DNA of 64,000 nucleotides from Plumapathes pennacea (GCA_964036295.1 OZ038471.1:11860184-11924183); one strand, 5' to 3'. Counted from the stretch's first letter, positions 45,246 through 55,615 are shown. Made by a program: numbers and translations. Notes: generated from the letters alone by a model not told the origin.

Positions 45246-47423
45246 TTACTCTTTCAATAGGTCTCTCAGAATTTTGGAGCGATTGGTTAGGTCTGGAATG
45301 AACTTGGCTAAATAGTTGATCATTCCGAGGAAGCGTCGCAGGTCTTCCTTGCTTTGTGGTTCTGGCATCTGCTGGACCGCTGCTACTTTCTCTGAGTCTG
45401 GCTTGAGTCCGTCGGCAGTTAGATTGTGTCCAATGTGATTCAATCGCGTTAATTTGAATTTGCACTTCTCTATCCTGAGGCGCAGGGACACTTCTCTTGC
45501 TCTCTCTAGCACTTTCAGGAGACGCTCGTCGTGTTCTTCCGTGTTGCGACCCCAGACTAGTATGTCGTCCACAATGATCTCACAGACTTCAAGGTCTCCA
45601 AAAAGTTGGACCATGGTTCTCTGGAACACTTCGGAAGCTGACGAAATGCCAAAGGGAAGGTGGCAGAATTGGAATCTTCCATGCGGCGTGTTGAACGTGA
45701 GTAATTTCGATGATTTCTCATCAACAGGAATTTGCCAGTACCCATTTGTTGCGTCGAGGGTGGGGAATACTTTCACTTCTGGCAACCTGGTTGTGATTTC
45801 TTCAATCGTTTGCATCGGATAGTGTTCTCTACGAATTGCTTGATTTAGATCTCTTGGGTCAATGCATATTCTTGTTTTGTTTCGCTTGCTGGTGATTACA
45901 ACCATCGATGATACCCAGTCTGTAGGTTCGTCTACGGGGCATAGGACACCAAGGCGTTGCATGCGGTCGAGTTCATCTTTTACTTTGGCTCGCAAAGCAA
46001 CTGGAACTTTTCGTAGTGCGTGGATAACTGGCTGTGCGTTCTCCTTTATTTTGATCGTATGTGTGATTGGAAGACAGCCCAGCGACGAGTTGTCGAAAAC
46101 GTCAGCAAATTCTGTCACCAGGGATTCGGTTGTCACTTTGTGTACCACCGGCGAATCAGTTGTACTGCCGGCGAATTCTGTCATCAGGGATTCGGTTGTC
46201 ATTTCATTTACTCGCTGAACGAGGTTTAATTCCTGGCATGCCTGCAGTCCAAGTATGGGCTGTTCGTATTGTTCAATGACATAGAAGTGAAGAACGTGCA
46301 GTTTCCCTTTGTGTTCAGCAAGCAGTGTAGTGTGACCAAGGACGTCTATTTTGTGCCCACCATATGACACTATCTTGGCTTTTGATTTCTTTAGTTGATC
46401 TTTTGCGCCAATTTCTTCCAGGATTTGTTTCGATAAGACGTTACATTTTGCCCCAGTGTCCAGTTTCATGGTGATCTTCTTGCCATTTACTTCAAGGCTG
46501 GTAGTCCATTCGTTTACTGCAAACACAGGCACTGTTTGGGGTTGTGACTGCTCGGGTTCCGGTATTTCTGCTTTGACAGTTCCTACGTAGAAAATGCCAT
46601 CATCGTCGCTTGCTTGGTTGTCGACATTTGTGGCATGAACTCGTTTAGTCGACAGACACACTTTTGCGAAGTGATTTGCTTTGCCGCATGATGAGCATGT
46701 TCTACCAAAGGCCGGACAAGATTCTTTACATGGCGTGTGACCTGTGCCGCAGTACTTGCAATCGGGCAGTCGGTTCTGTTGTGGCTTTCTTTGTTCTCTT
46801 CTATCGTAGCTGGTCTCGTTTAGTTTTCGTGCAGGTTTATAGCTTGTAAATGGCTTGAGTTGGTGAACTGTGTTGGTTTCATCTTTGATCGCCTGCATTT
46901 GTGTTTGTGCGATTTCCGCCGCATGTGCAGCATCAATGCCTTTTTGGAGGGTCAAGTCAGGTTCGCGAAGAAGCCTGTTGCGTACTTTGTCGTCTCGTAT
47001 TCCAACCACAAGTCTGTCGCGGATCAGTTCGTCATTCAATGTTCCATAGCTACATTTCTTGGCCTGCAGTCGTAGCTCTGTTAGGAAACCGTCAAACGAT
47101 TGTGTCGGTTTTTGCATGAGGGTGTTAAATATATGTCTTTCATATGTGATGTTTTTCTTCGGCTCGCAGTAATGCTGGAATTTTGTTAGGAGAACTGCTG
47201 GGTCATCTTTTTCTTCTTCAGTAAATGTGAAAGTGTTGAAAACCTCAATGGCTTCTTCTCCGGCAATGTTTAGGATTATAGCCACTTGCTTTTTCTTGGT
47301 TGCCGCGTCAAACCCAGCAGCGGACATGTATATTTCCAACTGTTGCCGGAATCTCCTGAAGTTTTCAGCGACGCTGCCCTCAAAGTCGAGTTTTCCTGGC
47401 TTGGAGAAGTCGTGGGCGGCCAT
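45246..47423 (-). CDS. Gag-protease-reverse transcriptase frame of the gypsy element
   Basis: 725 residues. Gag occupies about residues 1-215. Two zinc knuckles follow (222-256); the second, CSSCGKANHFAKVC, is the canonical CX2CX4HX4C. The aspartic protease motif LDTGA is at 321-325. Reverse transcriptase has LDATNGYWQIP (Asp557), HLPFGISSA and the catalytic IVDD at 617-620. A short stretch is duplicated between protease and RT (TTESLMTEFA at 409-418 and TTESLVTEFA at 431-440). The frame ends at TAA after LRDLLKE. Since the same frame continues into RNase H, this stop is a lesion. Confidence 0.93.
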   Translation of the reverse strand: MAAHDFSKPGKLDFEGSVAENFRRFRQQLEIYMSAAGFDAATKKKQVAIILNIAGEEAIEVFNTFTFTEEEKDDPAVLLTKFQHYCEPKKNITYERHIFNTLMQKPTQSFDGFLTELRLQAKKCSYGTLNDELIRDRLVVGIRDDKVRNRLLREPDLTLQKGIDAAHAAEIAQTQMQAIKDETNTVHQLKPFTSYKPARKLNETSYDRREQRKPQQNRLPDCKYCGTGHTPCKESCPAFGRTCSSCGKANHFAKVCLSTKRVHATNVDNQASDDDGIFYVGTVKAEIPEPEQSQPQTVPVFAVNEWTTSLEVNGKKITMKLDTGAKCNVLSKQILEEIGAKDQLKKSKAKIVSYGGHKIDVLGHTTLLAEHKGKLHVLHFYVIEQYEQPILGLQACQELNLVQRVNEMTTESLMTEFAGSTTDSPVVHKVTTESLVTEFADVFDNSSLGCLPITHTIKIKENAQPVIHALRKVPVALRAKVKDELDRMQRLGVLCPVDEPTDWVSSMVVITSKRNKTRICIDPRDLNQAIRREHYPMQTIEEITTRLPEVKVFPTLDATNGYWQIPVDEKSSKLLTFNTPHGRFQFCHLPFGISSASEVFQRTMVQLFGDLEVCEIIVDDILVWGRNTEEHDERLLKVLERAREVSLRLRIEKCKFKLTRLNHIGHNLTADGLKPDSEKVAAVQQMPEPQSKEDLRRFLGMINYLAKFIPDLTNRSKILRDLLKE

Positions 47424-47426
47424 CGG

Positions 47427-47444
47427 ATCCCACTTCTGACACCA
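47427..47444 (-). promoter_or_regulatory. Primer-binding site for tRNA-Leu
   Basis: The plus strand reads ATCCCACTTCTGACACCA directly beside the LTR. This is the 3' end of animal tRNA-Leu including CCA, so the element's RNA would pair with that tRNA to start minus-strand DNA synthesis. It overlaps the region just before the Gag start codon at 47423. Confidence 0.85.
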
Positions 47445-47613
47445 TGTAGTGAGGGACGACGCTTGTGTTCAGTACTGGGAGAGCGTGTAACTTCAGCTCG
47501 GTCACTTTTAATGAATGTCCTAAGAGAGTCGTACACGAGCTTCTTAATACACTCTAACATCTGGATTGATACGAGTGAGTGCACATAGTGCACGCATGAA
47601 TATTATCATTACA
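47445..47613 (-). repeat. 5' LTR (element orientation)
   Basis: 169 bp with the same TG...CA ends. Because the element is on the minus strand, transcription would start here and run toward lower coordinates. Confidence 0.95.
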
Positions 47614-47618
47614 CATTC

Positions 47619-47939
47619 CACCTACAGGCAGTTTGAGAATTGACATTCCGCTTCTGAAGTGGCCGAAAATCTGTTCAAACACCATCAACTTTTTGGAGCA
47701 CGTTCAGTTGCGTGTGAATCTGACATACTCACTGCGAGGCGATCTTCTGATTGATCTTCGCTCACCGCAGGGAACTGTGTCTAATCTTGATCAATATAGA
47801 TTCGCAGATCTATAATCTGGCCAGAACAACCTCAACGGATGGACCTTCACTACACTTCACAACTGGGGAGAGAAGGCGCAGGGAACATGGGAATTATCCT
47901 TAAGAAATCACGATCCTGTAAATCGCCCTAACAACACAG
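47619..47939 (+). pseudogene. Convertase exon 9, P domain, right part with in-frame TAA
   Basis: The frame encodes SLRIDIPLLKWPKIC and VQLRVNLTYSLRGDLLIDL, matching the P-domain strand TLSYNRRGDLAIHL, then SPQGT. TAA occurs at 47813-47815, after YRFADL. The same frame then continues with SGQNNLNGWTFTTLHNWGEK, equivalent to the conserved W-x-F-T-x-H-x-W-x-E stretch, so the stop is a point lesion and not the true end. The donor is aacaacacag|gtatga at 47939, phase 1. The P domain is needed for folding of convertases. Confidence 0.88.
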
Positions 47940-50900
47940 GTATGATGGTTAAAGTACTAAAGACTTCGCTGTTTTCCTTCGCTGCAGGTCATTGTAAATT
48001 CGAATTATGAATCCTTAACCCTTTTACTCCTAAACTTAAAATACAGCTCCTGTTCCCTTAACCTTGTAAAGAATATGTATAAGTGACGTAGTAAGAATGG
48101 CTAGTTTAATCGATCTAATTTAAATGATTACTTTTAGGAGATAAAGCGCCTTTGAATTTGTTCGCGCACATTCGTGTCTTGCAGTGAAACAGCGATCGGT
48201 ATGTTTGAGTTTCGATGCAGAAGGTAATGTTCCTTGTCAGGACACGGCACTTTCTCAACGAGTTACCGAGACGAACAGATCTCTTTCTTCCGAGTCCATA
48301 TCCCTGGGGCGATCCAGAGGAGGTTCGGTCGAACCCCCCTACCCATGTTTTTTATTTCTGGCTCACTCGTAGGTAAAAAGACAGCGAAAAAGTTTACTTT
48401 TCAGAAAACCGTTTATCATGCAGCGTAACTGCTGCAGGAACCGTTCTTTCCCGTTTCACCCTGGCACCACTCCTGTATTTGCGAAATGCCCGATACGTAG
48501 ATGCAATTGTTGCGATAAGACATGTAAAGAACATTTTAGTCGTTAGATCGTGGTATTTAAAGCCGTTATTTATTTTCTGAAAGGCAGGAAATGACATTTT
48601 AGATAACCAAATTTCAAAAATCTTTCGGGGCAGCATGCCCCCGGAACCCCCAGTGGGTTGCGCCTTCCGCGCTCAAACCCCAACTCACAAAATTCTTGAT
48701 CCGCCCCACATCAATTTTAATGCAAAAAAATCCCTTGAGATTACCTAACAAAGCCGACACCTCGTTGAGCTTCAATATGCAGTGTAGTATTTATCTTTGC
48801 ATCGTATTTTGTCAACGAATTACCGAGCCTTTTTTATGAAGCAGAGACGCATACAGACTTATGTTGACGCACAAAGACTTAATTTTTTTTTTTCGCAATT
48901 GCCCTCTTTGGGCGCTGATTGGCGGAGAAAGCGCTCACCTTATAAGCGAGGACTTCAACACGCTAGATGAAAACAAGTCAGAGTCATGAAACCCTCTCCT
49001 CAACCCTCACTCGTCAAAGCGTCAAAATCATATGACACGTTTGGCCAGGTTACTGAGTGAGGTGTTGTATATCAGAGACACATACTTAGAAGTTTTTAAG
49101 GGTTTTCAAACGTCGGTTCTACAGGTATTTTAGAATTAACAACGCTGTTTGCTCAGTTTTTTTTTTAGCTCGCGAATTCCACTTTGTGGGATTTGCGAGG
49201 TATAGTAATCACTTTCCTTCCCTACTTCCCTACTTCCTTGCTTCCCTGCTTCCCTACTTCCCTGCTTCCCTATTTCCTCTGTTGTCAACAATGGATTTCC
49301 AAATAAAGCAGTTGCGGTTTTCCAAATTTGGGCATGATGAAGGTCGCGCAACAGGGTGTGTCGAACAACGCAGTTTAAAAGCAAGATGTTGTCGTAGTTG
49401 TTGCGACCATCTTTTTGTTCGGAACGTGTTCTCATTTTGAAGGTTTGTCATGCGTTCGAAGTTTGTTTGGCCATTGAGCTTGGTTGTGTTTCACTCTACT
49501 GTGTTTTGCGTTGTTATTGCGACATTTTGGCGCGGTGCCATGAAGGTCAAACAATCAGTGGAACCGATGGCGTTAATATATCGCAAACAAATCTGAAGCC
49601 GTTGGTTTAGTATCCGCCAAAATTTCTGTAGTGACAGTAAATACGGCTTAGAAGATACTAGGCCGAAAAGATATTTAATCTCGGCCAAAAATATCCATTT
49701 CCGGTGAATGTTTACAAGTTCATACAGTATGCAAATTATCAGGTGTTTCAATTCTTGGTTTGCATGTCACGTCATAAAAAGCCATCTCAAAAGTAACGTA
49801 TCCTATAAGTGTAATACACTGATATGTTCAGGACTATCTTGCCTTAAGACTTAAAGCAAAATTCTGAGTCGATACAAAATATCTATCGGGAGCTATGGAC
49901 GTTTGAATACCGTGACAACAAAGCCGTGTACACGCGCGCGGCCGACTAAAATCGGTCCTTCACGCAACATTTTAAAATTAGCACTGCGAAAGATGTGAAG
50001 TAACTAAACATCAAGCTGAGTCACAGATCAACTTCATTTTGTGTTCCGAGTTCGACTAACATGGCGGCCGCATACAAACTCTTATCAAATCTCCAAAAAA
50101 CAAATTGCTCCTGCTTCGCCAAAATGAAGCCTAGACAATCCAAAACTGGCATCTGGACTATTTCAGACATGCTCTTTTTAGTTCTAGAGTCAAAAAGGTA
50201 CAATCTGTTATTTTGAAGGGTGCTGCGATCGCGTGACCCGTGAAAACCGCGTCGATAAATCTTTTCTCTTAATTATTATATAACACTTTTTTAAGCCCGC
50301 GTTCACCACGAAGTGGTGAATTGAGCCAGTTCTATTAAATAGCTACTTCCGCAAAATGAAGTCCTTTTACAAATTCGCGAGCTTACAGCTGCCTTGCTGC
50401 TTCGATTTTTAATTGGAAGTAGGCGAACAATTTTCTGACGTCAGGCGTTTGTCGTAGACTTGCAGTACGTTCAGATGGTTTACAGAGAATCTTTTTTTCG
50501 AAAGCATGTTAAAGTGCTGGGAAGGAATTGCTGTTTATATGTATACCGTAAGTCTTCGCATGACCACCACCCCCCCTCCCCCTCGAATAAGTGCCTCTCC
50601 TCTCTGAAATAAATGTCCCCTCTCCCTCTGTTTTTTTTTTTGTTCTGCACAAACGGTAAATTAATACCACCGAAGTCGACGTGACGCTTTGTGAACACGT
50701 TGTACAACAAACTAAACGAAAATAATTGCTAGACTAGAAATACGATAATCGTAGATATCCCCTCGCTCTGTAGTGGGTTTTCGGAAAGCGGGGTTCTGAC
50801 TGTCAAAAGCAATCACGTGATTGCTTGGGTTTTGCGCTTGCTACACCTTTGGATTGGTCCAACTTTGGTTGCGGTGTTCCCGGCCAATCAGGAGCAAAAG

Positions 50901-51419
50901 GAAAACCTGATTGTAATCGTTTCACGTAAGCAAGTGGCACTGCTGATTGGTTTCTTCTTAACAGTAAAACCGAAACATATGTTTCTAAGTGTTTCTTACA
51001 GCCTTTGTGATTGGCGGTGTACGCCTGGTTTTGTTTTACGAAAGTCGTCCGAAAATTGCTATAGCCAACTTGTTTCATGTATCCAATATACCTAAAGTAC
51101 ACAACATGATTCGAATTAGTTAAAGATATCTATTACTAGAAATACGATAATCGCAGATACCCCTCGCTCTGCCATTGATGGGACTTTTACTTTGGTACTC
51201 CCAACAAGAGTAGCCTTTGTTTTACCGAAATGTTGACTCAGTCTTTTCTTCGAAGTCAAGTGCAACGCGCAAAGGAAGGAGAAAAAGAATGGTGTGTGTT
51301 ATACTTTTGCGTTGAAAAAAGAGTCGATTGCGTGACGAAGTACGTATTTCCCACGGTCGGCACGTCAAATTAATTCATACAGTCTGCCAAGCACGTTCTC
51401 AAAATTTAATACTCAAATT
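47940..51419. other. Intron 9, first part
   Basis: No host gene is supported. A ~9-bp simple repeat (cttccctac/cttccctgc) lies at 49207-49275. 49465-49575 is a Helentron-related fragment. A 44-bp direct repeat (ctagaaatacgataatcg... ccctcgctctg) occurs at 50732-50775 and 51134-51176. 50811-50960 is a copy of the gattgctt-ggttttgcg repeat also seen at 21.6 kb. Confidence 0.5.
49465..49612 (+). pseudogene. Fragment related to the Helentron membrane module
   Basis: The plus strand reads gcgacattttggcg-ggtgccatgaaggtcaaacaatcagt, nearly identical to the minus strand at 17960-18020. It translates as ATFWRGAMKVKQSVEPMALI, against ATFWLVAMKVKQSVDQLALL in the Helentron. It stops at TGA/TAG soon after. 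The preceding bases encode a hydrophobic stretch but are less similar. Confidence 0.7.
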
Positions 51420-52870
51420 TTGAAGTTGGTCGGCCGTCGTAGTGCGGGAAAAAAGGAACACTGATTTTTCAATTTTGAATTCATAGGCAGTACAATTAAA
51501 TAGGCTTTCTGTGCGATTTGTTTTTACTCTGGACTGCATGCTCCAGACTCAGGCATGCATATTTATAACGAGCTCGAATTGTTTTGTATGTGAACCCGCT
51601 CAAAACAACACGATTTCTCCCAGAATCAAAGCAAAACTTGAACGGTTTACTTCGAATTATACACGGTCTTCAGACCTAGTCATACTTCTAAGAGCTTGTG
51701 AACGATTCTCGCTGCAATCACCGCATGTCAGATTACAGCATTTGTTACAGTTTTAGTCTTGACAGAAAAATAAGGCATCTGACTAAATCATTCAAGAGAC
51801 TCCAAGTTCCGATTGCTCTGAGCGAATACGGTAGCCGAAACTGCCGACAGAAGCGTATTAAAACAATACTTCGAGGGAAAATGATCAGCATACAGATTCT
51901 AATACATTCTTGAAGTGATCGACTTACAAGATACGGGTAGAATATACTTGTCACAGTGATTGTTCGATTTCCACTGACTAACCATTGTTGCTTGTCCTTT
52001 CTGAATAAGTATCTGAGTTTAACACAAACGGCGTCTGAAGCTCCCGTTTTGCTTTCAAGTGTTGTCCTCTTTGTGGAGTCTTTACTTTGGCCTGCTTTTG
52101 CTTCTGAAGCTCCCGTTTTGCTTTCAAGCGTTGTTCTCTTTGTGGAGTCTTTACTTCGGCCCGCTTTTGCTTCTGAAGGTCCCGTTTTGCTTTCAAGCGT
52201 TGTTCTCTTTATGGAGTCTTTTCTTCGGCCCGCTTTTGCTTCTGAAGCTCCCGTTTTGCTTTCAAGCGCTGTTCTCTTTGCGGAGTCTTTACTTCGGCCC
52301 GCTTTTGCTTCTGAAGGTCCCGTTTTGCTGTCAAGCGTTGTTCTCTTTGTGGAGTCTTTTCTTCGGCCCGCTTTTGCTTCTGAAGGCCCCGTTTTGCTTT
52401 CAAGCGTTGTTCTCTTTGTGGAGTCTTTTCTTCGGCCCGCTTTTGCTTCTGAAGCTCCCGTTTTGCTTTCAAGCGCTGTTCTCTTTGTGGAGTCTTTTCG
52501 TCGGCACGTGATTGTCGTCCTTTCTCTAGACGTATTTGGCGCTGTTCGATCGTTTCACGATTTCGCCTTGCCCGTGCCTATTCCCTTCTCTTTTGAAGAC
52601 GAGCTTCGCGAGACCGTTCTGTTTCAAGTTTTCTAGTTTTCAAAATTCATTTTCGTGACTGCACTTACGTACAATTGTTGCTTCGTTCAAATCTTTCTTA
52701 AAAACACTGGCGGAGACGGTAATCGATAATCGACAATGATTACATAATTGCCTTATTAGGACATTGCCTTAGGTACCTGGCCTAAAAAGGTCGCATCGCA
52801 CACACACACACGAACATTAAATTTTGAGATGGCGACACGCTTGGAGTCTTCAAATTAATGCATTAGCGTC
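51420..52870 (-). repeat. Dispersed repeat, minus-strand copy (partner at 28421-29370)
   Basis: It matches the partner at both ends in inverted orientation. It is longer because it contains the seven-unit 69-bp coding repeat at 52033-52515. A (CA)n run lies at 52797-52811. Confidence 0.7.
52033..52515 (-). pseudogene. Seven tandem 69-bp units encoding a 23-residue basic repeat
   Basis: The period of exactly 69 bp is seen from tctgaag at 52033, 52102, 52171, 52240 and onward. The minus strand encodes KAKRELQKQKRAEEKTPQRE followed by QRL, a charged, probably helical repeat. Similar TPEQREARL-type repeats occur at the N-termini of many Helitron- and transposon-borne proteins. Upstream on the same strand are LETERSREARLQKRRE and RNRETIEQRQIRLEKGR, with stops. 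The plus strand is also open throughout, but its product is a low-complexity hydrophobic string and is treated as an artefact. Confidence 0.65.
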
Positions 52871-53166
52871 GTGATTATAACATGGTAAGGTCAAGCAAAG
52901 GTAAGCGCGCTTATAGCGCAAGTGTGACCACGGCCACAATGTTCATCTTGTGAATCTGTTATCGGTTCAGTTTGAAATGTAGCGATTTGATAAAAAACAG
53001 CGTTGTTCTCTACAAAATTCTCTTTGATCTTATTATACGTTTACTATACGTTTTACCATTCGATAGTGCACTTAGAAGCAAAGTAACTTAATCCTAGTTT
53101 ACGTAAAGTGCGGTACACATTTCCAGAGCAAGTATGCTGGTTTAGGAGGTGTAATTATCCATGCAG
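52871..53166. other. End of intron 9
   Basis: AT-rich. It ends with the chosen exon 10 acceptor; no other feature is supported. Confidence 0.5.
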
Positions 53167-53325
53167 GAGCCCTCTACAGCTGGACACTTATCCTGTACGG
53201 AACAGAAACTAATCCGCTCAACGAAAACCCTCATGTATCTCCGACTGTCGTTCCTCCCAAGACACCATTTCGCAGTACACCATCTCCAACTCACAGAACT
53301 ACAGTTAAAAGCAGCACCAAGCTTG
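53167..53325 (+). CDS. Convertase exon 10: P-domain end and Ser/Thr/Pro stalk
   Basis: The acceptor ccatgcag at 53166 is chosen because it gives the matching phase and places GALYSWTLILYGTE after NNTG, the expected end of the P domain (GTLTKFTLVLYGT in furin). The remaining ~40 residues (PTVVPPKTPFRSTPSPTHR...) are a Pro/Ser/Thr-rich stalk. The donor is ctt g|gtaagt, phase 1. An upstream AG at 53126 would give the wrong frame. Confidence 0.88.
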
Positions 53326-54838
53326 GTAAGTGAAGCTTACATGATAAATCTTCCCACACTTAGCACTAAGTTTACGTACCCTGGACGTCCGGGAGAAAGA
53401 AACGTCCCACCTCCAAGCATGCAACCGTTTTATGCAGATATGACCAACCGGGCTAAGCTGCTCTAAGTTCGATTTTGCTACGAGTGTTTTGGGTTTTCCC
53501 GACTTCGATCCACATGAATTCTGTTTAATCTGTTGGGCAAACTGAGTACATCTTAGTAGGGAGTTTAAGAAACCTAGGACGGCGACGGCAACGCGAGGAA
53601 CCAAAAAAAATAGTGTCTCTGTTTTCCCTATGTCCTTGTAACTTTGCCTATTCTTAGGTTGCTCGATTTGTTCCGTTTTTGCTAAGAAGAATGACTCGTT
53701 ATTTTATCGAACTGTCGTACACGTCCTGACAACGACGTAAAAAAGAAGCATTTGAAGTCGCACGCGAGAGCACGGCGACCCCGAGAACATGTCAATTTCA
53801 GATATCCACGTGCTTCTTGTCTTCTGTAATTAGTTTTATTGTTTCACCGACGTTGCCGTCGTCCTCTCGCGTCCTGTATCTTAAAGTCATGGTTTAGTGC
53901 GTAGTACAGGCTGGTATTTTGCGAGTTGCTTATATTATTCCGGGCCCAGCTTTGAATTTATTATATACAACTGCCTTTCTTTTGCTTTAGCTTTATATGC
54001 GTATTTCGGAAACACAGACGACAAACAAAGACTTGCAGAACTTTGTGCCGTAGCGAAACGCACGCAAGCCTATTTAGACGAAAAATTCAGTTAAAGATTT
54101 TCCATCACTCATCAATTTGCAAATGCTGACGAAAGAAAGAAGCCATATCCCTAAATGATTTTAAAGGTTTAATTGAAATTATAGTAAAAATGTGCTGAGC
54201 TGAATGCACTAGCCGAGCTTTGTTTTGCAGTTTACTTTTAAACGCAGGAAACTTTTATTTTGGGTAAAGTTTCTATTTTTTCGAAGGTGCATGATTGGAG
54301 AACAACTCAGGCAACATAACATGAACTTTGAATATCAAACTTCTACAGCCGACAGACTGTTACATTGTATTTTTAGCAAAAATCATGAAATTGGTGCGGG
54401 AAAATCTTTAGCAAATTAACACATGGAACTGTTTCATGCACTTGAAAAGCGAAACGTATTGTTTACTGAAGTCCATCGTTCCGAACAATCCGACACTCAC
54501 CTTCCTTGCAACGCGCCTCCAAACACCAATGCGCATACTCTTTTTGGCCCCCTAGTATTTCTGGCAGATCCCACATATTTAATCAATTTCCACTGGTTTA
54601 CCGTGGTGTGGACTCTTATTTACAACGATTTACGTCATCAAATGGTCAAAATGTTGTGGACTCTTTAAATTTGAAAGAGCCAGTTTCACGAACGTTTAAT
54701 GAGCACACACATTTCAGCCGCGCGAGTTTTTAGGCAAAGAAGGTTAGTGTAATGCTTCTGAAAATTGCAAGCGTAGCTGCGATTGTTTACTATAGGTAAA
54801 GTTGAAAAAAATTAGGAAAAGTATTACGTTGTCATTAT
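53326..54838. other. Intron 10, part before the DNA transposon
   Basis: Apart from the possible alternative exon at 53991-54094, the only recognised item is a half copy of the foldback repeat at 54578-54666 (tttccactggtttaccgtgg). Confidence 0.5.
53991..54094 (+). CDS. Possible alternative terminal exon
   Basis: A strong acceptor (ctgcctttcttttgctttag) precedes a 104-nt open segment ending in TAA. Its phase fits the phase-1 donor of exon 10. The residues would be LYAYFGNTDDKQRLAELCAV... to LDEKFS, a hydrophilic tail without a membrane helix, so splicing here would give a soluble protein. No AATAAA lies close downstream. It may equally be a chance frame. Confidence 0.3.
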
Positions 54839-54870
54839 CACGGTGGGCACGCGGCGCGCGAAATATGGCA
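54839..54870 (+). repeat. Left terminal inverted repeat
   Basis: 32 bp, CACGGTGGGCACGCG...AAATATGGCA; two mismatches to the right end, both in the GC-rich middle. Confidence 0.92.
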
Positions 54871-55180
54871 TCGTCAGCCGTCGGGAAAAATTACTTGACA
54901 AATTTGGTCCACGTGGGGGTGGGAGAAGGGACTATTATGCTGCTCTAGTCTTTGTTTTATAATCGCTATACCAGGGTTCATATCGGTCGTAGAATCAAGG
55001 AATTGGCGCCATTTCAATCGCCTGGTTTTGTAGTTTCTTTAGGTGCCAAATATGATATATATTTTTATAAAAAAAGCTCGAAAATCGCACAGATTTGGAG
55101 AGCTTGTTTGACAAGACGTGAGGTTTTACGCAAGCCTTTATTTTGGTCTGACTTTGGCTTCAAAAGACTTAGAAGTTCAA

Positions 55181-55615
55181 GATGACTTAGCTCTGTAATC
55201 CAGGAAATACAAAGAAGTACTTATCAGGTAACAATCCTATGATTTTTGTTTTTCGAAATGTTTGTTTTCTCTCGAGTAATCGAAGATTTAGTTTACCCAT
55301 TTTGTTGTCGTGTCTTAAAGGATGCCTCTCAAGAAAAGAAAAGTCGTATGCTCGATTCAACGTAAAGATCTACAACAACCATCAACTTTCTCATCATCAT
55401 GAAGCCATGGAAATAGTGTAGAACACAGGCAGCCAAGATGACTTAGATCTTTAATCCAGGAAATACGAAGAAGTACTCATCAGGTAACAATCCTTTGTTT
55501 TTCGAAATATCTGCTTTCTCTCGAGTAATCGAACGTTTAGTTTACCTATTTTCTTGTCGTGTCTGAAGGATGCCTCTCAAGAAGAAGAAAACGTATGCTC
55601 GATTCAACGTAGGGT
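55181..55615 (+). repeat. Tandem duplication around transposase exon 1
   Basis: 55181-55363 and 55440-55615 both read ...aggtaacaatcct...ctctcgagtaatcga...tcgtgtct-aaggatgcctctcaagaa. Only the second copy leads into the open exon; the first has a changed frame after MPLKKRK-like codons. A segment near 55367-55410 (acaacaaccatcaactttct) is also found at 58418-58440. Confidence 0.75.

Larger units (their letters stand above)
43156..47613 (-). mobile_element. Ty3/gypsy LTR retrotransposon (Mag/SURL-like) inserted in convertase exon 9
   Basis: A 4458-bp element in minus orientation, flanked by the 5-bp duplication CATTC (43151-43155 and 47614-47618). It has 169-bp LTRs with three differences between them (about 98% identity), a tRNA-Leu-type primer site next to the 5' LTR and a polypurine tract next to the 3' LTR. 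Gag and Pol share one reading frame in the order Gag, protease, reverse transcriptase, RNase H, integrase, which is the Ty3/gypsy order. A single Gag-Pol frame and a tRNA-Leu primer site suggest the Mag clade; the clade call is inference. Disabling changes are TAA at 45246-45248, TAG at 44775-44777 and a frameshift at the G5 run 43665-43669. There is no envelope gene. Confidence 0.95.

Noticed and set aside
47427-47444. tRNA-Leu 3' end as a tRNA gene
   Set aside because: Only the last 18 bases match and they sit exactly beside the LTR, so it is a retrotransposon primer-binding site.
43156-47613. Possible endogenous retrovirus with envelope gene
   Set aside because: After integrase only an acidic integrase tail and the LTR remain; there is no envelope frame. 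It is a plain Ty3/gypsy retrotransposon.
51956-52636. 226-codon open frame on the plus strand
   Set aside because: It exists only because the 69-bp repeat has no stops in this frame. The product is a repetitive hydrophobic string, while the minus strand gives the recognisable charged repeat.
53127-53166. Exon 10 beginning at the AG at 53126
   Set aside because: Although the frame ahead of GALYSW is open from SKYAGLGG, the splice phase from exon 9 does not fit. The AG at 53166 fits both phase and P-domain alignment.
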